Positions 35,273 through 43,745 of a stretch of 64,000 bases of DNA are shown here, piece after piece. Both the position numbers and the translations under genes were made by a program. Position 1 is the first letter of the stretch. Each line of letters begins with the position of its first letter. The notes under the pieces are model-generated. The model saw nothing but the letters and a program-made list of their open reading frames with translations. It was not told the DNA's origin and searched no databases. The stretch comes from Pseudooceanicola onchidii (lineage in GTDB: Bacteria; Pseudomonadota; Alphaproteobacteria; Rhodobacterales; Rhodobacteraceae), in the NCBI RefSeq assembly GCF_004959925.1, contig NZ_SPUW01000003.1:62001-126000 (forward strand), written 5' to 3'.

Positions 35273-36817
35273 TCAGCCGTTGCCGCGCGAAATCCGGGGC
35301 AGATCCTGCACCGTGGCCATATGCGCGCGCACCCAGCCTTCGGCGGCGTCGAAGGGCATGGGATGGCCGATGCCGAAGCCCTGCACATGGTCGCAGCCCA
35401 GTTGGGCCAGCATGGCGTGTTCGCCAGCGGTTTCAACACCTTCTGCCAGGGTCTCCATCCCCAGGCGTTCGGCCATGGTCAGGATTGCGGCCACCATGCG
35501 CTGCTGTTCGGAATCGCGGTCGACCTTCATGACAAAGCTGCGGTCGATCTTGATCCGCTGCACCGCAAACCGCCGGATCGACGAGATGGAGGCGTGGCCA
35601 GTGCCGAAATCGTCAAGGTCGATGCGACAGCCGAGGCGGGCCAGGCCGTTGACGTTGCGGGTCACCACATCCTCGGGCGATGCGGCGACGACGGTTTCAA
35701 GCACTTCGACGGCCAGCCGGTGGGGGGCAAGGTCGTGGCGATCAAGCTCCCACTTCACCTTGTCGATCAACTTGGGGTTTCGCAGTTCGTCTGACGAAAA
35801 GTTGACCCCGACGCAGGGGATGTCGAGCCCGGCTTCGTCCCAGGCCTTGAGCGCCGAGAGGGACCGGGCCAGCATGACCTCGCCCAGGCGGGCCAGCTTT
35901 CCGGCGTTTTCGAGGATAGGCAGGAAATCGGCCGGAGAGATTGCGCCACGTTCAGGATGGGTCCAGCGGGCCAGGGCCTCGAATCCCGTGACACGGCCTG
36001 TGTCCGTCGAGATCTGCGGCTGGTAGAAGGGGCGGATTTCGCCGTTTTCCAACGCGGCGGCGGCTTCGTCGGCAAAGATGTGGCGCGCCCGTTCGGTGTG
36101 GCGCATGTCGTCGGAATAGCTTCGGATGGCCGAGGGCGCGTTGCGCGACGCTTCGCCAAGGGCGGTGGCGGTGGCCTGGATCAGGGCCTCGCCCGACGGA
36201 TCGGGGGCGCGGCTGCCCAGGCAGAACCCGATCGAGGCCGAGACGTAGATCACGGTGTTGTCGAGGGTGATCGGTTCCTCCACCCCGGATTGCAGGCGGC
36301 TGGCCAGCTGGATTGCGGTTTCCAGATCCAGGTGGGGGGCCGGCGCCAGGCCGATGCCGAAAGAGGCGCTTCCGGTGCGGCAGGCGATGTCGTCGTCGCG
36401 CAGTACGGTGCGCAGGCGCAGGGCGGTGCGTTGCAGGATGTGATCCGCCGCACTTCGACCATACCGTTCCGCGATGACATCGAAATCATCGATTGTCAGC
36501 ATGAAGCAGGCCGTCGCGCGTCGGGTCGTTTCGGTCCCGGTCATGGCCTGTGACAACCCGGCCTCAAGACTGTCGCGCAGGGGCAGGCCGGTCACGCCGT
36601 CGACGGCCCGGACCGGCTGATCCGTGGTGTTGAACCCGCCGATGGAGGCGATCACCAGCGGCATGCCCAAAGTCACGCCGATCAGCCAGGGTTCGCCGCC
36701 GAACCAGAAGGCCGACAGGGCCACCGCCGGAAGGAAGGCAAGGCTTTGCGGGCCGATCAGGATGCGGCGCAGGCGGAACCTGAGCAGCTGCGCGCGATAA
36801 CTCAACTGGCGGTGCAT
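35273..36817 (-). CDS. EAL-domain c-di-GMP phosphodiesterase with degenerate GGDEF
   Basis: A 514-residue membrane-anchored protein: two hydrophobic segments in the first 65 residues, a GGDEF domain (VDGVTGLPLRDSLE onward) in which GGDEF reads GSASF (about 149-153), so cyclase activity is unlikely, and an EAL domain. EAL (280-282 in FEALARW), VNFSSDEL, LDDFGTG, IKIDRSFV, AEGVET and QGFGIGHPMP are all kept, so phosphodiesterase activity is expected. ATG 36817 has GAGGGGA at proper distance; the ATG 21 bases upstream has none. Confidence 0.88.
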   Translation of the reverse strand: MHRQLSYRAQLLRFRLRRILIGPQSLAFLPAVALSAFWFGGEPWLIGVTLGMPLVIASIGGFNTTDQPVRAVDGVTGLPLRDSLEAGLSQAMTGTETTRRATACFMLTIDDFDVIAERYGRSAADHILQRTALRLRTVLRDDDIACRTGSASFGIGLAPAPHLDLETAIQLASRLQSGVEEPITLDNTVIYVSASIGFCLGSRAPDPSGEALIQATATALGEASRNAPSAIRSYSDDMRHTERARHIFADEAAAALENGEIRPFYQPQISTDTGRVTGFEALARWTHPERGAISPADFLPILENAGKLARLGEVMLARSLSALKAWDEAGLDIPCVGVNFSSDELRNPKLIDKVKWELDRHDLAPHRLAVEVLETVVAASPEDVVTRNVNGLARLGCRIDLDDFGTGHASISSIRRFAVQRIKIDRSFVMKVDRDSEQQRMVAAILTMAERLGMETLAEGVETAGEHAMLAQLGCDHVQGFGIGHPMPFDAAEGWVRAHMATVQDLPRISRGNG

Positions 36818-36874
36818 TGACCGTCCCCTCGTTGCCATTCAAGGGGACGTTACCGACAGATCATCAACAGTGGT

Positions 36875-37744
36875 TTAACGCAGCAGGGGAATGTCGCTGT
36901 TTTCGTCCCCTGCCGCCGGATCGGCGCGCATGAGGCCTGCGAAATCAAACAGCTTGGGGTCCAGCATGTGCGAGGGCCGGATGTTCATCAGCGCCCGGAA
37001 CATCTTTTGCCGCCGTCCAGGTGCGTTCTTTTCCCACCCGTCGAGAATCGCCTTCACCTGCTGACGCTGCAGCCCGTCCTGCGATCCGCAGAGGTCACAG
37101 GGGATGATCGGGTACTGCATGGCACGGGCGAATTTCTCGCAATCCTCCTCGGCCACATGGGCGAGGGGGCGATAGACGAACAGATCACCTTCGTCGTTCA
37201 GCAGCTTCGGCGGCATGGAGGCGAGCCGAGAGCCGTGGAAGAGGTTCATGAAGAACGTCTCGAGGATATCGTCGCGGTGGTGGCCCAGCACGACCGCTGA
37301 ACAGCCTTCCTCGCGCGCGATGCGGTAGAGGTTGCCGCGGCGCAGACGCGAACAAAGGGCGCAGTAGGTCCGACCGGCGGGCACCTTGTCCATCACGATG
37401 GAATAGGTGTCCTGGTATTCGATGCGATGCTCGACACCCATCTTGGTCAGGAATTCGGGTAGGACGGTCGCGGGAAAGCCCGGCTGGCCCTGATCAAGGT
37501 TGCAGGCCAGCAGGTCCACCGGCAGCAGGCCGCGCCACTTGAGTTCGTGCAGCACGGCGAGCAGCGTATAGCTGTCCTTGCCGCCCGACAGGCAGACAAG
37601 CCAGCGCGCGCCGGGTTCGATCATGCCGTACTGATCCACCGCCTCGCGCACATGTTGCACGATGCGTTTGCGCAGCTTCTTGAATTCGGTGCTTTTGGGG
37701 GCGCCGTGAAAGAGCGGGTGGATATCGTCGAGATCGTCGAGCAT
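36875..37744 (-). CDS. ttcA: tRNA 2-thiocytidine synthetase TtcA
   Basis: A 289-residue ATP-pyrophosphatase that thiolates cytidine 32 in some tRNAs. PP-loop [12 protein letters not shown], cluster/thiol cysteines in [12 protein letters not shown], and [29 protein letters not shown] is the conserved middle block. ATG 37744 is the family start; the frame stays open upstream only because it is antisense to the next gene. Confidence 0.95.
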   Translation of the reverse strand: MLDDLDDIHPLFHGAPKSTEFKKLRKRIVQHVREAVDQYGMIEPGARWLVCLSGGKDSYTLLAVLHELKWRGLLPVDLLACNLDQGQPGFPATVLPEFLTKMGVEHRIEYQDTYSIVMDKVPAGRTYCALCSRLRRGNLYRIAREEGCSAVVLGHHRDDILETFFMNLFHGSRLASMPPKLLNDEGDLFVYRPLAHVAEEDCEKFARAMQYPIIPCDLCGSQDGLQRQQVKAILDGWEKNAPGRRQKMFRALMNIRPSHMLDPKLFDFAGLMRADPAAGDENSDIPLLR

Positions 37745-37834
37745 GGCGCCCCTATCGCATGTCGCGGGCGTTTGGGGAAGGGCTCTGGCGTCTGGTTGCG
37801 GCACTAGGCAAAGTGGCGGCGAAAGGGGATCGGC

Positions 37835-39070
37835 ATGGCACATGATCTGGCGGTGATCGGCGCGGGTGTGGTCGGGGTAAGTTGCGCGCTCTGGGCGCGG
37901 ATGCGCGGGCTGTCGGTGGTGCTGATCGACCCCGAGGATCCGGGGGCGGGCACGTCGTCTGGCAACGCGGGCACGATCGCGAACTATGGCTGTTTGCCGG
38001 TCAACGATCCGTCGGTGCTGCGTGGCCTGCCGGGGTTGCTCTTCGGCGGCGACAGTCCCCTGTCGGTCAGTTGGGGGCATGCCCTGCGCAACCCGTTGTG
38101 GATGCTGCGGTTTCTGGCGAATTGCCGGGCCGGGCGGTCCGATGAGATCGCGGGCGCCCTGGCGGCTTTGCTGGGGCAGGCTGACGCGGGGCTCAATCCT
38201 TTGATCGAGACAGCTGGGGCGGAGGATCTGATCGTGTCGCGCGGGCAGCTGTCGGTCTGGTCGACTGCTCAGGGGGCGGCAGGCGCGACGGAAAGTGTGG
38301 CGCGGCGGCGGGCGTTGGGCGTCGAGGTGCGCGAGGTCGCGCCGGATGAGGCGCGGGAGATGGAGCCGGGATTGATGCTGCCGATCACGCGCGCGGTGCA
38401 TTTCCCGCAGGCGCGGCACGTGCTGGACCCGCAGGGGCTGGTGCGGCGGATGCACGCGAAGTTCGTGGAATTGGGCGGCGTGTCATTGCGCGCGCGGGCC
38501 GAACGGGTTGTGGACTCGCCCGAGGGCGTCACCGTGTTCGCGGGGCAGGAGATCGCCGTGGGCCGTGTCGTCATCGCGTCGGGCGCGTTTTCCCGCGCCA
38601 TCGCGGGCAGCGGGGCAGAGTCCCTGCCGCTGGGCACCGAGCGTGGCTATCACCTGATGTTCGCGGGCGAGGCCGGGCGCGTCACCCGGCCGGTCGGCTG
38701 GGGTGAGGGCGGGTTCTATGCCACGCCCATGGCCGCAGGGCTGCGGTTGGCGGGGACGGTCGAAATCGCCGCACTGGGGAAGCAGAAGAACAGGGCGCGG
38801 CTGGCCTATATCGCGCGCAAGGGGCGCGAGATGCTGGGCGATCTGCCCGAGCCGACGTCGGACTGGCTGGGGTTCCGGCCGACGATGCCGGATTCGCTGC
38901 CGGTGATCGGGGTCGCGCCGGGGAAGGACCGGGTGATCCATGCCTTTGGCCATCAGCATCTCGGGCTGACGTTGGGCGGGATCACGGGGCGGATCGTTGC
39001 GGATCTGGCCGAAGGGCGCGCACCGAATGCGGACATTGCGGCCTACGCGCCGGGGCGGCGGTACTATTGA
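37835..39070 (+). CDS. FAD-dependent amino-acid dehydrogenase (DadA/DAO family)
   Basis: A 411-residue flavoprotein with the dinucleotide fold at the N-terminus ([15 protein letters not shown]), [12 protein letters not shown], and the C-terminal [14 protein letters not shown]...[14 protein letters not shown] pattern of DadA-like D-amino-acid dehydrogenases. It oxidises the amine of an amino or imino acid; substrate not readable. It is convergent with a Rieske oxygenase operon, with only 4 bp between stops, and such pairs can act in successive steps of N-methyl-amino-acid breakdown (inference). Confidence 0.85.
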   Translation: MAHDLAVIGAGVVGVSCALWARMRGLSVVLIDPEDPGAGTSSGNAGTIANYGCLPVNDPSVLRGLPGLLFGGDSPLSVSWGHALRNPLWMLRFLANCRAGRSDEIAGALAALLGQADAGLNPLIETAGAEDLIVSRGQLSVWSTAQGAAGATESVARRRALGVEVREVAPDEAREMEPGLMLPITRAVHFPQARHVLDPQGLVRRMHAKFVELGGVSLRARAERVVDSPEGVTVFAGQEIAVGRVVIASGAFSRAIAGSGAESLPLGTERGYHLMFAGEAGRVTRPVGWGEGGFYATPMAAGLRLAGTVEIAALGKQKNRARLAYIARKGREMLGDLPEPTSDWLGFRPTMPDSLPVIGVAPGKDRVIHAFGHQHLGLTLGGITGRIVADLAEGRAPNADIAAYAPGRRYY

Positions 39071-39074
39071 AACC

Positions 39075-39281
39075 TTAGACGCGGCCCAGGGCGCGCAAGT
39101 CGGCCTCGATAAGGGCTGCATCGGGCAGCCCGGCCTCCAACGCGAAGACGAAGGCGTGGGTGAGGTAGAAGGCGCCGGCGTCGCCGCCTGTCGCATGCGC
39201 GGCCTCCTGATACAGCCCTGCCAGCACCGCCGGGTCAGCTCCGGCGTGGGCGCTCAGCAGGCGATGGTCCAGATCGCTCAT
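39075..39281 (-). CDS. 68-residue protein coupled to the Rieske oxygenase
   Basis: A small helical protein: MSDLDHRLLSAHAGADPAVL, GLYQEAAHA, THAFVFALEAG, ALIEADLRALGRV. No cysteine, no signal peptide, no known domain. Its ATG overlaps the stop of the Rieske gene (ATGA at 39278-39281), so translation is coupled and it may assist or assemble with the oxygenase. Function unknown. Confidence 0.75.
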   Translation of the reverse strand: MSDLDHRLLSAHAGADPAVLAGLYQEAAHATGGDAGAFYLTHAFVFALEAGLPDAALIEADLRALGRV

Positions 39282-40423
39282 TCCGCGGCCATGGGGCGGC
39301 GGGCGCGCAGCCGGTCGGCGGCCCATGCGTGGAAGCAATGCGTCGGCCCGTCCATCGCCGGGGAAAAGCGCCCGCCGTCGAAGCCGGGGGCGTGGCGACC
39401 CTTTTGCATGCCCTCGACCACGAAGATGTCCTCTTCGAACACGGTCTTCCAGAGGGCCGCGTTCGCCCTGCGCAGATCCTCGTCCACATGGGGCGTGGCA
39501 TAATAGAGGTGGATGTGTTCCGCCGTCTCCTCGATCCCGCGCGGCTCGAGTATGATGGCAAAGGCGTGGTCTTTCTGCACGCCCAGCAGGACGTTGGGAT
39601 AGACCGCGACATATTCGGCGGCGGTCTGCCATTTCTCGGGCAGGCCGGGGAAATCGGGGAAGACCGTGCCATCCTCGGCCCTGATCTGGCGATAGAGGAT
39701 CGAACCCTGGCCGGAATAGAGGCCCGGCGCTTCGATGTTGTAGTGATCTTCCAGCCGGGAATAGGAGTTCAGCCCGGGATGCACCCAGGGCAGGTGATAG
39801 CTTTCACAGTAGTTTTCGACCGCGAGCTTCCAGTTGGTCTTCACCTCAAGGGTAAAGGTGCTGTCGCCGCCGCCGTGGTGCAGGTCGGTGTCGAAATCGG
39901 ACCAGCGGGCGATCAGGTCGGCGTGAACCTCGGCAAAAGGGGCTGCGGTGCCATCCATGTTGATGAAGACAACGTCGCGCCAGATGTGGCTGGGCACCTC
40001 GATCAGGCCAAGTGTGGTGCGGTCGATGCCGTCATGCGTGTTCATGCCGGGGCCGCCGACATGGGGCGTGGCGACCAGCTTGCCTTGCGTGGAATAGCAC
40101 CAGGAATGATAGGGGCAGCGGATCGCGCCCTCGATCTTGCGCGGTTCGGACACGAGAATCATGCCGCGATGGCGGCAGATGTTGTGGAACACGCGGACCT
40201 GGCCCTCGCGGTCGCGGATCAGCAGAAGCGGCGTGCCCAGGAATTCGATCGGTTTGGCATCGCCCGGTTCGGGCACGTCCGACGCCGTGGCCAGCCCGGC
40301 CCATTGCGAAAAAAGCAGCGCCTCGCGTTCCTCGGCAAAGGTGTCGGGGTCGGTGTAATGGGCGTTCGGCAGGCCCTGGGCCTGGGCGATCGGGCGGATC
40401 ACGGCTGAGAGGTCGTCGGACAT
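39278..40423 (-). CDS. Rieske-type ring-hydroxylating/demethylating oxygenase, alpha subunit
   Basis: A 381-residue oxygenase. Rieske 2Fe-2S ligands are C83 and H85 (CRHRG) and C103 and H106 (CPYHSW). The mononuclear iron site is ENYCESYHLPWVHPGLN (H210, H215) with a later Asp in FEEDIF. The layout fits the branch acting on betaines, carnitine or aromatic acids, not a defined substrate. No reductase gene is adjacent, so electrons must come from elsewhere. It is followed by the coupled 68-residue gene. Confidence 0.9.
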   Translation of the reverse strand: MSDDLSAVIRPIAQAQGLPNAHYTDPDTFAEEREALLFSQWAGLATASDVPEPGDAKPIEFLGTPLLLIRDREGQVRVFHNICRHRGMILVSEPRKIEGAIRCPYHSWCYSTQGKLVATPHVGGPGMNTHDGIDRTTLGLIEVPSHIWRDVVFINMDGTAAPFAEVHADLIARWSDFDTDLHHGGGDSTFTLEVKTNWKLAVENYCESYHLPWVHPGLNSYSRLEDHYNIEAPGLYSGQGSILYRQIRAEDGTVFPDFPGLPEKWQTAAEYVAVYPNVLLGVQKDHAFAIILEPRGIEETAEHIHLYYATPHVDEDLRRANAALWKTVFEEDIFVVEGMQKGRHAPGFDGGRFSPAMDGPTHCFHAWAADRLRARRPMAAE

Positions 40424-40496
40424 CGGGCTCCCTCGGGCTGGGTGGCTGGTGATGTCCGATGGTAGGGGAGGCAGGTTAAGACGCTCTAATGCGTTC

Positions 40497-40513
40497 GCGA
40501 CATGCCGTGTCGC
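40497..40513 (-). other. Short inverted repeat between yidD and the Rieske gene
   Basis: GCGACA-TGCCG-TGTCGC. It lies 19 bp downstream of the yidD stop and 74 bp upstream of the Rieske start (both leftward), so it may be a weak terminator or an operator. No T run follows. Confidence 0.35.
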
Positions 40514-40531
40514 TGTGAGGCCTGATCGGCG

Positions 40532-40753
40532 CTAGTCCGGCACGTCGTCGACACCCATGCCGCCCCACGGGTGGCAGCGCAGGATGCGACGCGCGGCCAG
40601 CCAGCCGCCCTTCAGGCCGCCGTGCTTTTGCAGGGCTTCCAGCGCATAGGCCGAACAGGTCGGGTCATAGCGGCAGTTGTGGCCGACCCAGGGGGAAAAG
40701 ACCTTGCGGTAGACCCGGACGGGCAGGGCCAGGATCCAGGCCAGCGGCGTCAC
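40532..40753 (-). CDS. yidD: Membrane protein insertion efficiency factor YidD
   Basis: A 73-residue protein with the YidD block: [33 protein letters not shown] and [17 protein letters not shown] (given here as the landmarks [11 protein letters not shown] and CHPWG). It aids YidC-dependent insertion. It overlaps rnpA by ATGA. Confidence 0.95.
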   Translation of the reverse strand: MTPLAWILALPVRVYRKVFSPWVGHNCRYDPTCSAYALEALQKHGGLKGGWLAARRILRCHPWGGMGVDDVPD

Positions 40754-41088
40754 TTGTGCAGCTTCTTCAGGGCGTAAAGCAGATCACCCTTGAGATCCTC
40801 GAAGGGGCGGTCGGCGGTGCGGTCCTTGGATCCGATCAGGACATAATCCCAGCCCGCGCGGCCGTGGTCGGGCAGCAGCAGGCGCGCGACCTCGCGCAGG
40901 CGTCGCTTGGCCCGGTTGCGGGCGACCGCGTTGCCGACCTTTTTCGAACAGGTGAAACCGACGCGGACGGGACCGTCTTCGTCCCGCCTGATCGCCTGGA
41001 CCAGCATGCCGGCCGTGCCCTGACGGCGGCCACGGGCGGCGCGCAGGAATTCGGCCCGCTTGCGCATCGTCTCAACTTCGATCGTCAT
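40750..41088 (-). CDS. rnpA: Ribonuclease P protein component
   Basis: A 112-residue basic protein with the diagnostic [14 protein letters not shown] and [14 protein letters not shown]. It binds the RNase P RNA that matures tRNA 5' ends. ATG 41088 is preferred over a TTG six codons upstream because AAGGGTGG is spaced for it. It is downstream of rpmH, separated by two hairpins that would lower its expression. Confidence 0.95.
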   Translation of the reverse strand: MTIEVETMRKRAEFLRAARGRRQGTAGMLVQAIRRDEDGPVRVGFTCSKKVGNAVARNRAKRRLREVARLLLPDHGRAGWDYVLIGSKDRTADRPFEDLKGDLLYALKKLHK

Positions 41089-41110
41089 CGGCCACCCTTG
41101 CGACAAGCGA

Positions 41111-41140
41111 AAACCGCCCGGGCGCGTGCCCCGGCGGTTT
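41111..41140 (-). terminator. Terminator/attenuator between rpmH and rnpA
   Basis: On the minus strand AAACCGCC-G-GGGC, ACGC loop, GCCC-G-GGCGGTTT, then TCGCTTG. Eight plus four pairs around one mismatch, with A and T flanks. It should reduce read-through from rpmH into rnpA. Confidence 0.75.
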
Positions 41141-41153
41141 CAAGATCATCACG

Positions 41154-41184
41154 GCTGTCCGCACGGCACCCGTGCGGGCACAGC
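41154..41184 (-). other. Stem-loop directly after the rpmH stop codon
   Basis: Minus strand GCTGTGCCCGCACGG-GTG-CCGTGCGGACAGC, beginning on the base after the TAA. Nearly perfect stem. It probably protects the very short rpmH message and works with the hairpin at 41111-41140. Confidence 0.65.
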
Positions 41185-41319
41185 TTATGCGGAGAGCGAC
41201 TTGCGACCGCGGGCGCGGCGCGCGTTCAGGATCTTCCGGCCGGCCTTGGTGGCCATGCGTGCGCGGAAACCGTGACGCTTTTTGCGCACGAGGTTCGAGG
41301 GTTGGTAGGTGCGTTTCAT
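41185..41319 (-). CDS. rpmH: 50S ribosomal protein L34
   Basis: A 44-residue, highly basic protein: [39 protein letters not shown], ending KSLSA. This is the complete L34 sequence pattern. It has a near-consensus promoter 105 bp upstream and is followed by two hairpins before rnpA. Confidence 0.97.
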   Translation of the reverse strand: MKRTYQPSNLVRKKRHGFRARMATKAGRKILNARRARGRKSLSA

Positions 41320-41423
41320 CGCCCATCTCCGTCTGATTGCGCCAAGTGGCGGGTTCGGTCGGTGCAGGCACTGCAGGGGCGATGCGGGAATCGCCCTCGG
41401 ACCCGCGGTTGTCAGAAGCCCGT

Positions 41424-41452
41424 CCTATAGGAGGCGCCCCGGGTCTTGTCAA
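41424..41452 (-). promoter_or_regulatory. Promoter of rpmH
   Basis: Minus strand TTGACA (41452-41447), 17-bp spacer, TATAGG (41429-41424). This is the closest sigma70 match in the window and gives a leader of about 100 bases. The rest of the 278-bp gap 41320-41597 shows no gene. Confidence 0.75.
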
Positions 41453-41597
41453 ATGGCCAAAGCCGGATCGTGCAGTTTTTTCGCCGCCCGCCCCGATTTT
41501 GCCGTGCCGGCCGCGATCACCCCCGGTCACGCGCACGTGAAGGGGGTTTTCGCGGCCCCGCGTCCGGCGCATCCTGCCGCGATCCGCCGACGGAGAC

Positions 41598-42320
41598 ATG
41601 ATGCCCCAGGACCCGATCCCCCCGCGCAGCGCAACCCGGCTCTGGCCGTTGCTGGCGCTTTGCGTCGGGGCGGTGGCGGTGTTCTGGGCCGTGGGCGACC
41701 GGCTGACGCTGGACACGCTGCGGGACAGCCAGGCCACGCTAGTTGCCTATCGCGACGCCGCCTACCTGCCAACGGCGCTTGTCTTCGTCGCCCTCTATGC
41801 GGCGGTGGTCAGCCTGTCGCTGCCCGGCGCGACGATCACCACGCTGACAGGGGGCTTCCTGTTCGGGATCTGGCCTGGGGTCGTGCTGAACATGACCGGT
41901 GCGACCCTTGGGGCGACGGCCCTGTTCCTTGCGGTGCGGCTGGGGCTTGGGCGGGGGCTGGCGGCGCGGCTTGATGCGTCGGGCGGGCGCATGGCAAGGA
42001 TCAAGCGGGGGCTGGATCGCAACCAGTGGTCGATGCTGTTCTTCATCCGGCTGGTCCCGGTGATTCCCTTCTTCGCCGCGAACCTGCTGCCCGCCCTGCT
42101 GGATGTGCCGCTGCGGCGGTTCGTGATCTCGACCTTTCTGGGCATCCTGCCGGGCGCCCTGGTCTATACGTCGGTCGGGGCCGGGCTGGGCCGGGTGCTG
42201 CAGGACGGGGGAGAGCCGGATCTGGGCATCATCTTCGAGCCGCATATCCTGTTGCCCATCCTCGGCCTTGCGGCGCTGTCGCTGGTGCCGGTCCTGCTGC
42301 GGGAAAGGACCCCGGAATGA
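41598..42320 (+). CDS. TVP38/TMEM64-family membrane protein (DedA superfamily)
   Basis: A 240-residue protein with about six hydrophobic segments. The conserved central block is SLSLPGATITTLTGGFLFGIWPG followed by GATLGATALFLAVR, and later FFIRLVPVIPFFAANLLPAL, here listed as landmarks of the VTT domain. The family may scramble or transport lipids. Its stop overlaps the next gene by ATGA; TVP38 genes are often joined or fused to flavoprotein disulfide reductases of this kind. Confidence 0.9.
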   Translation: MMPQDPIPPRSATRLWPLLALCVGAVAVFWAVGDRLTLDTLRDSQATLVAYRDAAYLPTALVFVALYAAVVSLSLPGATITTLTGGFLFGIWPGVVLNMTGATLGATALFLAVRLGLGRGLAARLDASGGRMARIKRGLDRNQWSMLFFIRLVPVIPFFAANLLPALLDVPLRRFVISTFLGILPGALVYTSVGAGLGRVLQDGGEPDLGIIFEPHILLPILGLAALSLVPVLLRERTPE

Positions 42321-43726
42321 CGCATGTGGATCTGATCGTGATCGGGGCGGGGGCGGCCGGGCTGTCGGTGGCCTCGGGTGCGGCGCAGATGGGCGCGCGG
42401 GTCGTGCTGATCGAGGCCGGAGAGATGGGGGGCGATTGTCTCAACCACGGGTGCGTGCCCTCCAAGGCCCTGATCGCGGCGGCCGCCACGGCGCAGGTGA
42501 TGCGGGATGCGGGACGCTTTGGCATCGCCCCTGTGGTGCCTCAGGTTGATTTCGCGGCTGTCATGGATCACGTCGCGGATGTGATCGCCGGGATCGCGCC
42601 GCACGACAGCCAGGAAAGGTTCGAGGGCCTTGGCGTTCGGGTCATCCGGGGCTGGGCGCGGTTCACCGGCCCGCAGTCGGTCGAGGTAAACGGAGAGACG
42701 CTGCACGCCCGCCGGATCGTGATCGCCACCGGGTCGCGCCCCTTCGTGCCGCCCGTGCCGGGGCTGGCGGATGCGGGCTATCTGGCCAACGAGACGATCT
42801 TTTCCCTGCGGACCTGTCCGTCGCACCTGCTGGTGCTGGGCGGCGGGCCGATCGGGGTCGAACTGGCGCAGGCCTTCCGTCGCCTCGGGGCCGAGGTCAC
42901 GCTGATTCAGTCCGGATCGATCTTGGCGCGCGAGGATCCCGAGGCGGTCGAGGTGGTGCGCACCGCGCTGATCGGGGACGGCGTCACCCTGCGCGAAGGG
43001 GTGCATGTGGACGAGGCAGGCCGCGATGGTGACCGGGTCTGGCTGCGGATTGGCGCAGACCGGATCGAGGGATCACACCTTCTGGTCGCCACGGGACGCC
43101 GGGCGGCGACCGACGGGCTGGGGCTGGACGCGGCGGGGATCACGGGCGACGGCAAGTGCATCGTGACCGACCGGCGCCTGCGGACGGCCAATCGCCGGGT
43201 TTTTGCCGTGGGCGATATCGTCGCGGGGGCGCCCAGCTTCACCCATGTCGCGGGGTATCACGCGGGGGTGGTGATCCGGCAGACGATGCTGGGTCTGCCT
43301 GCCAGGGCCGATCACACGAAGATCCCCCGCGTGACCTATGTCGCGCCGGAACTGGCCCATATCGGGCTGACGGAAGACGAGGCGCGCAAGGCGCACGGCG
43401 ATGTCCGGGTGATCCGCCAACCCTATGCCGATATCGACCGCGCCCGGACCGATCGCGCCGAGGCCGGGTTTCTCAAGCTGGTCCTGCACCGCGGGCGTCC
43501 CGTGGGCGTCACCATCGTCGGCAAGGAGGCCGGAGAGCTGATCGCTCCATGGGTGGTCGCGCTGGCGTCTCGCACCCGCCTTTCGGTCCTGTCGGGCCTT
43601 GTTCTGCCCTATCCGACCCTGTCGGACCTAGGCAAACGGGCTGCGGGGGCCTATTTCTCGGATAAACTCTTTGGTAATCCTTGGGTTGAACGGGCGGTCC
43701 GTCTTATCCAGCGCGTCCTTCCGTAA
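42317..43726 (+). CDS. MerA-like FAD/NAD(P) disulfide oxidoreductase
   Basis: A 469-residue flavoprotein. FAD-binding GAGAAGLSVASGAA, redox pair C41/C46 in GGDCLNHGCVPSK, NAD(P) motif GGGPIGVELAQAF, and second FAD motif VFAVGDIV. In the C-terminal interface domain the usual catalytic HPT is YPTLSDLGKRA, so the proton-donor His is Tyr, as in MerA-like proteins. It lacks the C-terminal Cys pair and HMA domain of true mercuric reductase. It is coupled to the TVP38 gene; substrate unknown. Confidence 0.88.
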   Translation: MTHVDLIVIGAGAAGLSVASGAAQMGARVVLIEAGEMGGDCLNHGCVPSKALIAAAATAQVMRDAGRFGIAPVVPQVDFAAVMDHVADVIAGIAPHDSQERFEGLGVRVIRGWARFTGPQSVEVNGETLHARRIVIATGSRPFVPPVPGLADAGYLANETIFSLRTCPSHLLVLGGGPIGVELAQAFRRLGAEVTLIQSGSILAREDPEAVEVVRTALIGDGVTLREGVHVDEAGRDGDRVWLRIGADRIEGSHLLVATGRRAATDGLGLDAAGITGDGKCIVTDRRLRTANRRVFAVGDIVAGAPSFTHVAGYHAGVVIRQTMLGLPARADHTKIPRVTYVAPELAHIGLTEDEARKAHGDVRVIRQPYADIDRARTDRAEAGFLKLVLHRGRPVGVTIVGKEAGELIAPWVVALASRTRLSVLSGLVLPYPTLSDLGKRAAGAYFSDKLFGNPWVERAVRLIQRVLP

Positions 43727-43745
43727 GGCCCGCAACGGACGCGAT

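Noticed and set aside
37745-38455. Long N-terminal extension of ttcA
   Set aside because: The TtcA family begins at ATG 37744; the extra 236 codons are Arg/Pro/His-rich antisense of the DadA-like gene.
42317-43726. Mercuric reductase (merA)
   Set aside because: No N-terminal HMA domain and no C-terminal Cys pair; no mer genes nearby. Only the core disulfide-reductase fold matches.
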